A DNA stretch of 64,000 bases from Mesorhizobium loti R88b. GTDB lineage: Bacteria; Pseudomonadota; Alphaproteobacteria; Rhizobiales; Rhizobiaceae. The stretch is taken from contig NZ_CP033367.1 in NCBI RefSeq assembly GCF_013170845.1, forward strand, positions 4,031,001 through 4,095,000. Reading direction: 5' to 3'. Shown here piece after piece: positions 50,456 to 59,087 of the stretch. Under the pieces are notes generated by a model. It ran no database searches. It saw nothing but the letters and a program-made list of their open reading frames with translations, and was not told the origin of the DNA. The position numbers and the translations under genes are program-made. Position 1 is the first letter of the stretch. Each line of letters begins with the position of its first letter.

Positions 50456-53125
50456 TTGGTCACCAAATCACTCAAGAACGCCGTCAACACTTCTGAGGCG
50501 GCAAGCCTGACTGCCCTATCAAAACTGACGATCACCTCATACGAGACACTCGAGCTTGAGCTCCGCGCCACGATTGCAGCGCTCGAAGGGCAGGCGCTTC
50601 GTTTCGAGACAGCGATCGACAACATCACCCAAGGGATCTGTTTCTTTAACGCCGATCAGAAGCTTATTTTGTGCAATCGTCGATATGCGGAAATTTACCG
50701 GATTGCCCCTGAGCTTTTGCTTCCCGGGCTGACCCTTAGCGAAATCGTTGAACTCCGCGAGGCCGCCGGCACATCTGCAATGCCCGGCGACGCCTACCTC
50801 GCAATGGCCCGGTCGGTCAATTCGGGCTCCACTTCAAAAATATGGACCGCCAGTCTTGCTGATGGTCGAACAATTCAGATTTGTCATCAGCCAATGTCGG
50901 ACGGCAGTTGGGTTGCCACACATGACGACGTCACCGAGCGCATTGCCAGTCGTCAGATCCTCGACGAGCGTATTTCCCTGCAGGCGTTGATCGACTGGGT
51001 GCCCGACTATTTATGGGTCAAGGACGCCGAAAGTCGCTTCGTCATCGTTAACAGGGCGCTCGCCGCCGACAGCGGCTTCGAGAAGACCAGCGACATGATC
51101 GGCCTGACCGATTTCGAACTTCACGCGCCGGAACTCGCCCAGAAATTTCGCCGCATTGAGCAGCGTGTTCTCGACAGCGGACAACCGATGGTCGACGAGG
51201 AGGAGTTTGTTGTTGACGCCTCCGGGGCAGGCAAGTGGCTTTCATCCACCAAGGTTCCGTTGCGCAATATCGAGGACAATGTCTTCGGACTTGTCGGCAT
51301 CGCCCATGACATCACCGCCCGCAGGCGGGCGGACATCCTGCTAAATGGGCAGGCGCATATCCTCGAAATGATTGCGACGGGCGCTCCGCTCGAGGACGTT
51401 CTCGACCGACTGATGCGCCTGGTGGAAGCCCAGCTTAAAGGCATATTCGGTTCCGTGCTGCTTCTTGACAAGGACGGCAGCCATCTCCGGCACGGTGCGG
51501 CCCCGAGTTTGGCGAAAGATTACACGAACGCCATAGACGGGGTCGCCATCGGCCCCAAGGTGGGATCCTGCGGGACTGCCGTCTACCGCCGCGAACCGGT
51601 CATTGTCACCGATGTCATGCAAGACCCTCTGTGGGAGGATTACCGCGATCTGGCATCGGCCTTCGGCTACCGTTCATGCTGGTCGACCCCAATCATCTCG
51701 CAGAGCGCCGTGCTGGGTGTCTTTGCGATGTATTCGATGACGGTACGAGAGCCAACCGAAGCCGAGAGCCAGCTGATTGATTTTACCACCCGCATCGCTG
51801 GCATCGCAATCCAACGCAAACGGGCTGAAGATCAGATTCACTTCATGGCCAATCATGATGTGCTCACCGGACTTCCCAATCGCGCTTTGCTTGAAGACCG
51901 ACTTTCGCAAGCGATCTTGTATGCGCAACGATACGACCGCTGGGTGGCTGTGGTGTTCATCGACCTGGACAACTTCAAACTCTTCAACGACACACTTGGG
52001 CACAAAGCCGGCGATGAGCTCTTAAAGATCGTCGCCGGCCGTATGGTCGAATGCGTGAAGGCGACCGACACAGTGGTGCGACTTGGTGGCGATGAGTTTG
52101 TCATCGTGCTGTTCGACCAGCCTAAAAACGTCGAACTCGCTTCCGAGACCCTGCAAAACCTTCGAGCGGCTATTGCGGAACCGGTTCAGATCGGCGAGCG
52201 TCAGGTAAGCGCGACGGCCAGCATAGGCATCGCGAACTACCCCAGAGATGGCAAGCACTCCGATACGCTTCTGGCCAACGCCGATGCGGCAATGTATCGG
52301 GCAAAGGAACTCGGCCGCGACAACGTGCAGTTCTACGCTCCGGAGTTCAACACCAGAGCGCGCGAAAAGATCGAGCTTCAGGAGGAGTTGCGAAAAGCAT
52401 TGGCATGTTCGCAGTTTAGTCTGGTGTATCAGCCGCAGGTCGATCTTCGTTCCGGGCAGGTCTTTGCGGTCGAAGCGTTAATACGCTGGCAGCACCCGAC
52501 GCGGGGCGCCATGGCGCCCATGAACTTCATTCCAACAGCTGAGGAAACGGGTCTGATCGTGCCGATCGGCGACTGGGTACTGCACGAGGCCTGCAGGCAA
52601 AACAAGGCCTGGCAGCTATTGGGCCTACCGCCGATGACCGTTTGCGTGAACGTGTCGGCACGGCAATTCAGGGAAAAGGCCCTGGTTGGACGCGTCGTCA
52701 ATGCGCTGGAGGAAAGTGGCTTAGAGGCTCAATATCTCGAGCTGGAGCTTACGGAAAGCCTGATCATGCAGGACATCGACTTGGCAGTCGCAACGATGAA
52801 CGAACTGCAGCGCCTGGGCGTCCATATCTCCATCGATGATTTCGGAACGGGTTACTCCAGCCTGAGTGCTCTCAAAACTTTTCCGCTTGCCCGGCTAAAG
52901 ATCGACAAGTCGTTCATCAAGGACGTCGCCAACGACCAGAGCAGCAGGGCTCTTGCCAGCGCGATGATTTCGTTGGGTCAAAAGCTGAACATGAGGGTTA
53001 TTGCCGAGGGCGTCGAAACGGATGATCAGGTGGCCTTCCTCCGCGAAAGCCATTGTGACGAGATGCAGGGAAATTACTTCAGCAAGCCGATTTCAGCGCA
53101 AGCCATCGAAATATTGCTCGGCTGA
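50456..53125 (+). CDS. PAS-PAS-GAF-GGDEF-EAL cyclic-di-GMP signalling protein
   Basis: 889 residues from TTG, with GCGAGG about nine bases upstream. Order: N-terminal coiled coil, PAS 1 (about 50-160; FETAIDNITQGICFFNADQK), PAS 2 (175-290; ALIDWVPDYLWVKDAESRFV), GAF (about 295-455; GSCGTAVYRREPVIVTDVMQ), GGDEF (460-625) with intact RLGGDEFVIVLFD near 543, and EAL (635-880) with VEALIRWQHP near 672 and ELTESLIMQD. Both catalytic signatures look complete, so it could make or degrade cyclic-di-GMP. There is no membrane span; input is cytosolic. The I-site RxxD is not obvious. Confidence 0.9.
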   Translation: MVTKSLKNAVNTSEAASLTALSKLTITSYETLELELRATIAALEGQALRFETAIDNITQGICFFNADQKLILCNRRYAEIYRIAPELLLPGLTLSEIVELREAAGTSAMPGDAYLAMARSVNSGSTSKIWTASLADGRTIQICHQPMSDGSWVATHDDVTERIASRQILDERISLQALIDWVPDYLWVKDAESRFVIVNRALAADSGFEKTSDMIGLTDFELHAPELAQKFRRIEQRVLDSGQPMVDEEEFVVDASGAGKWLSSTKVPLRNIEDNVFGLVGIAHDITARRRADILLNGQAHILEMIATGAPLEDVLDRLMRLVEAQLKGIFGSVLLLDKDGSHLRHGAAPSLAKDYTNAIDGVAIGPKVGSCGTAVYRREPVIVTDVMQDPLWEDYRDLASAFGYRSCWSTPIISQSAVLGVFAMYSMTVREPTEAESQLIDFTTRIAGIAIQRKRAEDQIHFMANHDVLTGLPNRALLEDRLSQAILYAQRYDRWVAVVFIDLDNFKLFNDTLGHKAGDELLKIVAGRMVECVKATDTVVRLGGDEFVIVLFDQPKNVELASETLQNLRAAIAEPVQIGERQVSATASIGIANYPRDGKHSDTLLANADAAMYRAKELGRDNVQFYAPEFNTRAREKIELQEELRKALACSQFSLVYQPQVDLRSGQVFAVEALIRWQHPTRGAMAPMNFIPTAEETGLIVPIGDWVLHEACRQNKAWQLLGLPPMTVCVNVSARQFREKALVGRVVNALEESGLEAQYLELELTESLIMQDIDLAVATMNELQRLGVHISIDDFGTGYSSLSALKTFPLARLKIDKSFIKDVANDQSSRALASAMISLGQKLNMRVIAEGVETDDQVAFLRESHCDEMQGNYFSKPISAQAIEILLG

Positions 53126-53480
53126 GACTACGGCAAAGAACTATGGCGTGAACCCATAAACTTGGAGCGGTCGCGCGGACGTCCGCTTTGGTTCCGATGA
53201 CGAACGTGTCGGACATGGCCCTATGTCCGACAAGTGCCAAAAGGCGAAGTTATTTGATCGAACGGCGGCGGGTTTCCGCTAGCTACTCGTTTAACCATTT
53301 CAAATGGCGTCTTGAGCGATTGACTGACGGCGGACCGAAGTCGTGACGACGCTCTCGTCGAACTGCCGGCCAAGATTGGCCAGGATTGGAAAGACGGATA
53401 GTTGATGGGGCGAGGCGCAAAATCATTAGGTATGGTTGGCTAATCCCGGAAGCTTTTTCCGCGCCACGTATTGGGCAGAG
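53126..53480. other. Intergenic region with a 26-base hairpin
   Basis: A hairpin at 53207-53232 follows the GGDEF/EAL gene. Otherwise nothing is recognised before the IS3-type end. Confidence 0.45.
53207..53232. terminator. Hairpin, 10-bp perfect stem
   Basis: TGTCGGACAT pairs with ATGTCCGACA around GGCCCT; no T-run. Possible factor-independent end of the GGDEF/EAL transcript or a protein site. Confidence 0.4.
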
Positions 53481-53765
53481 TGAGCGCCTCCCCGAAAATC
53501 GGACAGTGACGGAAGCTACGAACTGACGTCTGCTGATCTCCAAGGACGAGGAGATCAGAATATGCGCAAACGCAGGAATCATGACGCGGGCTTCAAGGCT
53601 CGCGTGGCGCTAGATGCCGTGAAGGGCGAGCGCACCATGTCGGAGTTGGCCGCGGATTATGGCGTGCATCCGACGATGATCCACCAGTGGAAGAAGGCGC
53701 TGCTTGACGGGGCGGCGGACATCTTCGAGCGGGGCACGAAGATGGCTGCGAAATCTGGAGGGTGA
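53481..53765 (+). mobile_element. IS3-family left-end fragment
   Basis: TGAGCGCCTCCCCGAAAATC followed by GGACAG resembles the left end of IS3-group elements; a truncated orfA follows. orfB and a right end are missing. Confidence 0.6.
53562..53765 (+). pseudogene. IS3-family OrfA, truncated
   Basis: MRKRRNHDAGFKARVALDAV, KGERTMSELAADYGVHPTMI and HQWKKALLDGAADIFERG form the helix-turn-helix head of IS3/IS911 OrfA. After FERG the frame changes (TKMAAKSGG) and stops, about 35 residues short, losing the leucine-zipper end. Confidence 0.75.
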
Positions 53766-54177
53766 AGTGATGCACCTCATTCGAGGACCCAAGGCGTACA
53801 CGCCGGTCGAGCTGGCGTTTGCTGGCGCTAAAGCCCGAGAGTTGCGTGCGGAAATCCGGCAGTGCGCGGCCATCCAGCCCGAAGTGACGGCGGTGCAAAA
53901 GACCTTCTGCTACGAGACGGCCACATCGCAAGCGAAGCTTCGCTATTACAGGCGAAAAACGAGGGGCACGCCGGGTCGGCCGCAGCGGCACAATCGCCGA
54001 ACACCAGCCTCTGAAATTCCAGTGTTCAAAGACTCGGTCATGTCAGCTGCGAGCATGCCGCTCCCCGCCACCGAACCGGGATTGCGTGCTACCGATGAGC
54101 GGAGGGCGAGGTATTTCCAGCGCGGTCGCGCTTAACTCAACCGATACCTCCTGATATGCGTTCTGTCGGGGGATTCA

Positions 54178-54660
54178 ATGAACCTAAGACGCGGGCTGTT
54201 TCGAGTGTGGATAGTGGCCAGCATTTGCTGGCTGATCTTTGTCGGGAGCGTCACCTACTGGGGCGTCCAGCGCCAGATCGCCGAGGGCGATGCCTTTCAA
54301 CGGATGAAGCGGGACGGGTTTGTCATAGGCACGTTCTGCGATGAGGCCAAAGGTCAGGAGAATGTCGATTTCGACAAGGCCGGTAAGGCGTTCAACGAGG
54401 CTATGAAGGATACTGCCGGGCAGGAGCGGGAGTGGTGCCAATACTCACTTGCGGGATATCACAAAGCCCACCCCGAAGAGGCGTCCAAAACCGACGATCA
54501 GATCCTTGCAGCGAATTTCATAACGGATGATAGCCACCCTTGGCAGACGGCCTTCTACGGCCTTGTAGCTGCTGCGGCTGCGCCCCTCGCGGTGCTGCTC
54601 GTCTGGTTTGTTGGTACGTGGGTGATGGCCGGATTCCGCAAAAGCGAAAAGCCGAGCTAG
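54178..54660 (+). CDS. Two-span membrane protein, tandem paralogue 1
   Basis: 160 residues. MNLRRGLFRVWIVASICWLI opens a first span; a roughly 90-residue extracytoplasmic loop with two cysteines and DDSHPW leads to a second span (AAAAAPLAVLLVWFVGTWVM). The next gene encodes a related protein with the same MNLRRGLFRVW start. Unknown function; common in rhizobial accessory regions. Confidence 0.65.
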   Translation: MNLRRGLFRVWIVASICWLIFVGSVTYWGVQRQIAEGDAFQRMKRDGFVIGTFCDEAKGQENVDFDKAGKAFNEAMKDTAGQEREWCQYSLAGYHKAHPEEASKTDDQILAANFITDDSHPWQTAFYGLVAAAAAPLAVLLVWFVGTWVMAGFRKSEKPS

Positions 54661-54673
54661 CTGGAGGGTGGCG

Positions 54674-55174
54674 ATGAACCTGAGGCGTGGCTTATTTAGA
54701 GTGTGGGTGTTGATCACCATCGCATGGTTTGTGGCCGTCGGGGCTTTTGCCTACAGCACCTTGCAGCACAGACCAAACCGAATGCCCGTCGCTACCAGAA
54801 TCATGAGCGGAGACAAACCTGTCGTTGAGATGCTGTGCAGCGAAGCCCGAGGAAAGCTCGGAACTGACTTCTCGACATCTGACACTGGGGTGCCAGGCCC
54901 GTGGGATGACTACACGAAGCTCAATGTCGGCACGCGGTGCTATTATTTGATGCCTGCTTACCGTGCGACCTACCCGGAATATGCATCCCTCAGTGATGAT
55001 CAGCTATTCGGCGATTATGGGCTGCTGTCAGGAGTGAGCGTCAATCCGTGGCCTGTCATCTGGCGAATCCTGGTCGTCGGCGTCAGCGGATCGCTCGCGC
55101 TCTTGCTGGTGGGTTGGCTTGTCCTCTGGGCAGGCGCCGGGTTTGCGAAGCCTAGACAGCCTCCACCCGCATAA
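54674..55174 (+). CDS. Two-span membrane protein, tandem paralogue 2
   Basis: 166 residues; GGAGGG precedes the ATG by five bases. MNLRRGLFRVWVLITIAWFV, an extracytoplasmic loop with two cysteines (EMLCSEA; GTRCYYL), then VSGSLALLLVGWLVLWAGAG. Thirteen bases after paralogue 1, so co-transcribed; divergence of the loops suggests an old duplication. Confidence 0.65.
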   Translation: MNLRRGLFRVWVLITIAWFVAVGAFAYSTLQHRPNRMPVATRIMSGDKPVVEMLCSEARGKLGTDFSTSDTGVPGPWDDYTKLNVGTRCYYLMPAYRATYPEYASLSDDQLFGDYGLLSGVSVNPWPVIWRILVVGVSGSLALLLVGWLVLWAGAGFAKPRQPPPA

Positions 55175-55538
55175 GCATCCGATCAAAACCGCCGTAGCAT
55201 TTGGCGACGGTCAGCCGGACCACCTGCGCATCGCCGCTCCACCCACCGGCAGCCGTCATGGCGTCCAAAACCGACTTAGCCAGGTTGTCGACATCCCCGC
55301 GCGGCCAGCCGCCTTCTAGGCGTCCTTGTCGTTGCTTTTTGCTATCGCTCTTAGGGGGTAGCTCCACACACTCAATCACAACGCTCAGGCGGCCCGCTAA
55401 TAGCGACTTGACCTGTTTTCGTAGGTCAACTTCGGCCTGCTTTTTCCAGGCGATGTATGTTTTCGGGTAATGCACGCCCCAGCGTGTGATCCTCGGCCGG
55501 GGACACGGTGGCGTCTTGTAGGGCAGAACAAATTCCAG
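55152..55538 (-). CDS. RusA-like Holliday junction resolvase with apparent CTG start
   Basis: 128 residues if started at CTG (LEFVLPYKTPPCPRPRITRW). The core GDVDNLAKSVLDAMTAAGGW with GDAQVVRLTVAKCYG is the RusA active site, including the DVDN aspartates and the later D. A TGA lies just before the CTG, and the nearest GTG would remove the first 21 residues, so the original ATG seems to have become CTG or an unusual start is used. RusA proteins in mobile DNA resolve recombination intermediates. It converges on, and overlaps by 23 bases, the membrane protein gene. Confidence 0.72.
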   Translation of the reverse strand: MEFVLPYKTPPCPRPRITRWGVHYPKTYIAWKKQAEVDLRKQVKSLLAGRLSVVIECVELPPKSDSKKQRQGRLEGGWPRGDVDNLAKSVLDAMTAAGGWSGDAQVVRLTVAKCYGGFDRMLMRVEAV

Positions 55539-55584
55539 TCACGACACGATGGGACACGCCAAGCCGCGCGACAAGCACTTTCGT

Positions 55585-56139
55585 TCATGCTGGTCCGGTG
55601 CAGGTCACGTCTATGACTGCGTAGCCGCACTTGTTCCCACCTACGTCGGAAATCTTATTCGTCCCAAATGACTGGCATTTGCTCTTTGCCCAAGCTTGCT
55701 CATCAGTGCCGCAGGCCAAGTGTATTGTTTCACTCGGGCATTTTTCGGCTATCTCGCCGATACAGATTTTGTAGTGGATCGTGGCATCGGCTCTGCCGCT
55801 GTTTGAGCCGCCAGACGGCCTCAGTAGGGCTACGATGGTAATTAACGCCGCCAGCACCGCGACAATAACGAAGGCCGCCAATATCATCATGTCACGTCGG
55901 GCGCGGATTTCGAGTTGCTTGATTACAATGTCAGTTCGCTGTTTTTGAGTTAACCCCGCCGTCTCGACAGAAAAACGCTCCGCAATCGCTAAGACTACAT
56001 CCCCGCGCTCTTGCGCAGAAGCCTGTTTTACCATTTCAATGGCGGCGTTCAGGCGGCTGCGATACGCATACACGCCCGCAGCCACCAGGAAGGCCAGCAG
56101 GCTGACCCAAGTGCTTATGTGTTGCGCTGCCTCAAACAT
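55585..56139 (-). CDS. Membrane protein of unknown function (184 aa)
   Basis: An N-terminal span (HISTWVSLLAFLVAAGVYAY), a cytosolic helical region (AIEMVKQASAQERGDVVLAI), a second span (MILAAFVIVAVLAALITIVA) and a C-terminal domain with five cysteines (KICIGE, EKCPSE, HLACGT, SKCQSF, NKCGYAVIDVTC). The extracytoplasmic cysteines may pair. No family recognised. Confidence 0.6.
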   Translation of the reverse strand: MFEAAQHISTWVSLLAFLVAAGVYAYRSRLNAAIEMVKQASAQERGDVVLAIAERFSVETAGLTQKQRTDIVIKQLEIRARRDMMILAAFVIVAVLAALITIVALLRPSGGSNSGRADATIHYKICIGEIAEKCPSETIHLACGTDEQAWAKSKCQSFGTNKISDVGGNKCGYAVIDVTCTGPA

Positions 56140-56272
56140 GAAGCCTAGCCCCCAGCTTTGACAGCAAGCACTTTATTATACCGTTCGGTAGATGGAAGCC
56201 TCTATTTCAACATGCCAAATGAACTGATTGGTTTTCCTTTTCTTCGCCACTTCTCCCCGTCGCATGAGGGAC

Positions 56273-56557
56273 TCAGTTGCGGCCGAGAACGCCGACAAGC
56301 ACCTTATTGCCCGTCTTGTTTCCGCACCGGCACAGCAGCTTGCCGCCGATGCTGTGAAGGTACTGGTTGCCATACTGGCGCATCACCTTCGCCGTATCCA
56401 GCCATCCAATATGACCGCACCTGGCACACTTGGCGCCCAGCACCTCCCATTCCCTAAGACCTTGCACCGTACCGTAGACGCCCGTTGAAGCCTCATACTC
56501 ATGGTGGCGAACAGGAGGGATGGATGCGGTCAAATCAATTCCGCGTCGAAGTCTCAT
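56273..56557 (-). CDS. Zinc-ribbon protein under LexA control (94 aa)
   Basis: LREWEVLGAKCARCGHIGWL and HSIGGKLLCRCGNKTGNK give two CxxC-like pairs of a zinc ribbon. A related but longer protein is encoded at 60773-61237 (LREWHVLRASCTKCSHQAEV). The start MRLRRGIDLTASIPPVRHHE was chosen because a perfect LexA box lies 31 bases upstream and would fall inside the gene if the longer start were used. Confidence 0.6.
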   Translation of the reverse strand: MRLRRGIDLTASIPPVRHHEYEASTGVYGTVQGLREWEVLGAKCARCGHIGWLDTAKVMRQYGNQYLHSIGGKLLCRCGNKTGNKVLVGVLGRN

Positions 56558-56587
56558 GGCTGTGCTCAACACTCGGGATAGGAATAT

Positions 56588-56602
56588 GTTCCCGTTTCGT
56601 TC
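56588..56602. promoter_or_regulatory. LexA (SOS) box of the zinc-ribbon gene
   Basis: On the minus strand TTGACT (56613-56608) is followed by GAAC-GAAACGG-GAAC, a perfect LexA site; on the plus strand GTTC-CCGTTTC-GTTC. The adjoining GGAACATATTCC also occurs next to the box at 60476. Confidence 0.75.
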
Positions 56603-56617
56603 CACAGAGTCAAGTGC

Positions 56618-57373
56618 TCAAAATTCGCCGTCTTTCACCGACAGGCGGGCGGTCATCTTATCAAGCCGATCCTGCCGCCCGTCCACCAAATCGGCAATGA
56701 TAAGCTCGACCAGCTCAAAACAATCAATCAAGGTTTCAAATTTGGCTTTGCCGGAATGGCTGGCGTAATTTCCGACGTTGCGAAGGGCGTTGAACGTCTT
56801 CTTGTGGCCCGGCTTCTTTGCCTCCAGCCGCTCGATCCGGTGGTAGAGCTTCAAGTCGTACTCTTCACCCTTGGCATTGATGTCGGTGCGCAGGATCTCA
56901 AAATGGTCCATCAGGAATTCGAGGAACACCCTGATGCGGTTCGCGCACGATGCTGGATCGACCCACAACAGTTCAAACGCCTTTCGCAGATGCGCAGCCA
57001 GCTCCTTCTTCAGCCTCGTGGATAGGGGGAAGACCGGCGGCGCGGGGAACATTTGCCGAGGTGTGTAGTAGGTGGAGTCGAAGGTCACCATTTCGCCAAC
57101 ACTCTCCTCGAATTGCTCATGGCGTTCGTGACTAACCCGCCCGCAGGACGCCACCACCTCTCCGCAAATTTTGTTGCTGCACACCAAAAAGCAGATGTAG
57201 CGTTCGGTCACATGTTCCGGTTCCCAGCTCCCATCGGATTGTTCAGAAACGGAATAGGCCGTTTCCTTTGTCTGCAAGCTGTCTCTGAGCAGCACCAGTT
57301 GGCCAGTCCTGCATCGAGGGCATGGAAATTTGGGAAACGAACTGTAGTAGGGGCGGCAGATGTTTCTTTCCAC
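56618..57373 (-). CDS. DUF4145-domain protein with N-terminal zinc ribbon
   Basis: 251 residues from GTG. CPRCRTGQLVLL and FLVCSNKICGEVV supply a zinc ribbon; the C-terminal DUF4145 domain reads HLRKAFELLWVDPASCANRI, RVFLEFLMDHFEI and TFNALRNVGNYASHSGKAKF. DUF4145 is a HEPN-like helical domain often found in restriction and defence loci; the RNxGN...H signature is present. It lies directly upstream of the LexA-controlled zinc-ribbon gene on the same strand but has its own transcript start or reads through it. Confidence 0.78.
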   Translation of the reverse strand: MERNICRPYYSSFPKFPCPRCRTGQLVLLRDSLQTKETAYSVSEQSDGSWEPEHVTERYICFLVCSNKICGEVVASCGRVSHERHEQFEESVGEMVTFDSTYYTPRQMFPAPPVFPLSTRLKKELAAHLRKAFELLWVDPASCANRIRVFLEFLMDHFEILRTDINAKGEEYDLKLYHRIERLEAKKPGHKKTFNALRNVGNYASHSGKAKFETLIDCFELVELIIADLVDGRQDRLDKMTARLSVKDGEF

Positions 57374-57448
57374 GGATCACCAGGGAACTGAGTCAGCATT
57401 CTTGAATAGAACACTTAGCTTGCTCCAGCCAGCTCGTCCGCACAGTGT

Positions 57449-57685
57449 TTAGCTGAGCCAGCGTACAAGCAGATTCCGGCGCTCGATGACCTGATTTCCG
57501 ACCGCCAGCTTCACGTCGCGGATGAACGCGGCCAGCGACGGCAGCTTGCCTTCACCCCAGATGGCCCATTTGTAGGCCTTGCGGATGGCGTACAGCGGGT
57601 ATTCCTCCAACTCATCAGCCCAGACCTCCACCATAGCGTTCAGCTTCCCCCGGTCCCCTGTGTAGAGGTTAAAGGCGGCGAACAT
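57449..57685 (-). pseudogene. Truncated gene fused to the ligase relic
   Basis: MFAAFNLYTGDRGKLNAMVE, VWADELEEYPLYAIRKAYKW and AIWGEGKLPSLAAFIRDVKL look like the C-terminal part of a rhizobial/phage helical protein; upstream of 57685 the DNA abruptly becomes the opposite-strand ligase relic. The N-terminal portion is lost, so the current start is an internal methionine. Confidence 0.5.
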
Positions 57686-57699
57686 CTTGAGGATCTGAA

Positions 57700-58195
57700 C
57701 TTCGAGCTCATGCGCGACGAAGCCAAGGCGATCTTCCACCTGATCGACGAAGCCGGCATTGAGGGGATGGTGTCGAAGCGGCGCGACAGCAAATATCGCA
57801 GCGGCCGTTCGACAAGCTGGCTGAAGATCAAGAGTTACGTGATCGACGAATACGAGCTGCTTGCCGTTGAACGCGAGATGGGGAAGACCGCATTCGCCCT
57901 GATGGCAGATCGCGCCACCGGGAAATATGTCGGCTCCGCCTTCATCAACTCCATCCGGGCGATCCGCGCGCGGCTCTGGAAGCGCGTCCAGGAGCATGCC
58001 GACCCCGCACCGAAGGGTATGAAGCGGCTGGCAACACAATGGGTCAAGCCGGGTCTGATCGGCCGAGTGAAGCACCTGCGCGGCGAGGAAGACTTACGGC
58101 ATGCCCCACTGCAGGATTTCTGGGATGAGGATGCTGGCCGGGCTTTGGGTTCGAAAGTCAAAATCGCTGACACATTGCGGAAGAAAGCCACCTGA
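57700..58195 (+). pseudogene. ATP-dependent DNA ligase, C-terminal relic
   Basis: From ELMRDEAKAIFHLIDEAGIE the sequence follows the complete ligase (27242-28126) to the end: GMVSKRRDSKYRSGRSTSWL, FALMADRATGKYVGSAF, WVKPGLIGRVKHLRGEEDLR. The first 150 residues with the adenylation lysine are gone, replaced at the junction by the truncated minus-strand gene. Confidence 0.85.
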
Positions 58196-58394
58196 CGAAC
58201 ATATCAAGAGCCTGCTCGTGCAGACGGTCGACGGGTCGCAAAGCCAGAAAATCGTCGATCGATATCCGGTCCTGCGGCGCTGGCGGCGTGCCGCCGACGA
58301 CGACCTCGATAAACAGGTCAAGCTCATCAGCGATGAACGATAGCCTCCATGCTGCCTGAGGGTTGTCTGCCAAAATCATTGATTGAATGGTCAT
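58158..58394 (-). CDS. Small hypothetical protein (78 aa)
   Basis: GGAGG seven bases upstream selects MTIQSMILADNPQAAWRLSF. IADELDLFIEVVVGG and DDFLALRPVDRLHEQALDMF make it helical and acidic. It overlaps the end of the ligase relic on the opposite strand. No family recognised. Confidence 0.5.
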   Translation of the reverse strand: MTIQSMILADNPQAAWRLSFIADELDLFIEVVVGGTPPAPQDRISIDDFLALRPVDRLHEQALDMFVRWLSSAMCQRF

Positions 58395-58483
58395 TGCGGG
58401 CACCTCCGTGTCTAGCAAGCTCGCCATTTCCCCTCCGCCCGTCTATCCTCAAATTCCGGTATTGACGGTGGAAGTGAACCGAA

Positions 58484-58720
58484 ATGGTTGTTGCGAAGAA
58501 GGACCAGGAGCGCGCCGGCTACGCCTGGATGTATGGCGCACAGGCCAGCAGAGACGGGCAACTGCGCATCGTACCCGACTATTGGCAGAATTGGGCTGAG
58601 GCCTGGCTGCAAAGCTTTGACGGCGTTCCGCTGGACGGCGCTGTCAAGGCGAAGCCGATCAGCGACCAGATGGAAGCCGAGGTGGACGAGAGCGCAGTCG
58701 AAAAGCCGGCGGGAACCTAG
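58484..58720 (+). CDS. Small hypothetical protein (78 aa)
   Basis: MVVAKKDQERAGYAWMYGAQ, RIVPDYWQNWAEAWLQSFDG and ISDQMEAEVDESAVEKPAGT. Paralogue of the first part of 28313-28774 but with an intact 3' end, which shows where that gene originally stopped. Function unknown. Confidence 0.6.
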   Translation: MVVAKKDQERAGYAWMYGAQASRDGQLRIVPDYWQNWAEAWLQSFDGVPLDGAVKAKPISDQMEAEVDESAVEKPAGT

Positions 58721-58745
58721 GCGCTAGCCTGAGCTTATGAGCTCC

Positions 58746-58967
58746 ATGAGCGCACGAGGCATCAACTTTTTCGATGAATGGCTACGAGACAACCTGCCGA
58801 CTATCTCGGGCGCCGACGTGATCTCTGTTGCCGAAGCGATCCAGAAGATGTTTCGGGATGCGAAACTGCGGGGCATCGGGAGCGAGGAAATCGAGGTAGA
58901 GACAGGAAGTGTTTACGAGAGGGTAGTCGACGCGATCGTCCATTACGTTCCAGAGCTTCCCAAATGA
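58746..58967 (+). CDS. DUF768-family small protein (73 aa)
   Basis: MSARGINFFDEWLRDNLPTI, ADVISVAEAIQKMFRDAKLR and SEEIEVETGSVYERVVDAIV are a full DUF768 match. An ATG three codons earlier is also possible. The stop overlaps the next DUF768 start. Confidence 0.75.
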   Translation: MSARGINFFDEWLRDNLPTISGADVISVAEAIQKMFRDAKLRGIGSEEIEVETGSVYERVVDAIVHYVPELPK

Positions 58968-59085
58968 GCACCCGTGGCATCAATTTCCTCGACAAATCGA
59001 TGGCAGAACAGCTGCCCGGAACCGCGACAGACGATCCAGCCGTGATCAGCAACCTTGCGGACAAAGCGATGAAGGCGGCAGACGC
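58964..59085 (+). pseudogene. DUF768-family gene, truncated and fused to the SRAP relic
   Basis: MSTRGINFLDKSMAEQLPGT and VISNLADKAMKAADA match 28572-28790; after that the sequence switches to the middle of the SRAP gene in another frame. A single deletion that removed the DUF768 end, the KKAKxKAK gene and the SRAP start explains the junction. Confidence 0.8.
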
Positions 59086-59087
59086 CA

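Noticed and set aside
53704..54135. 143-codon frame after the IS3 fragment
   Set aside because: No ribosome site or recognisable domain; it starts within the truncated orfA and looks like chance open frame in GC-rich DNA.
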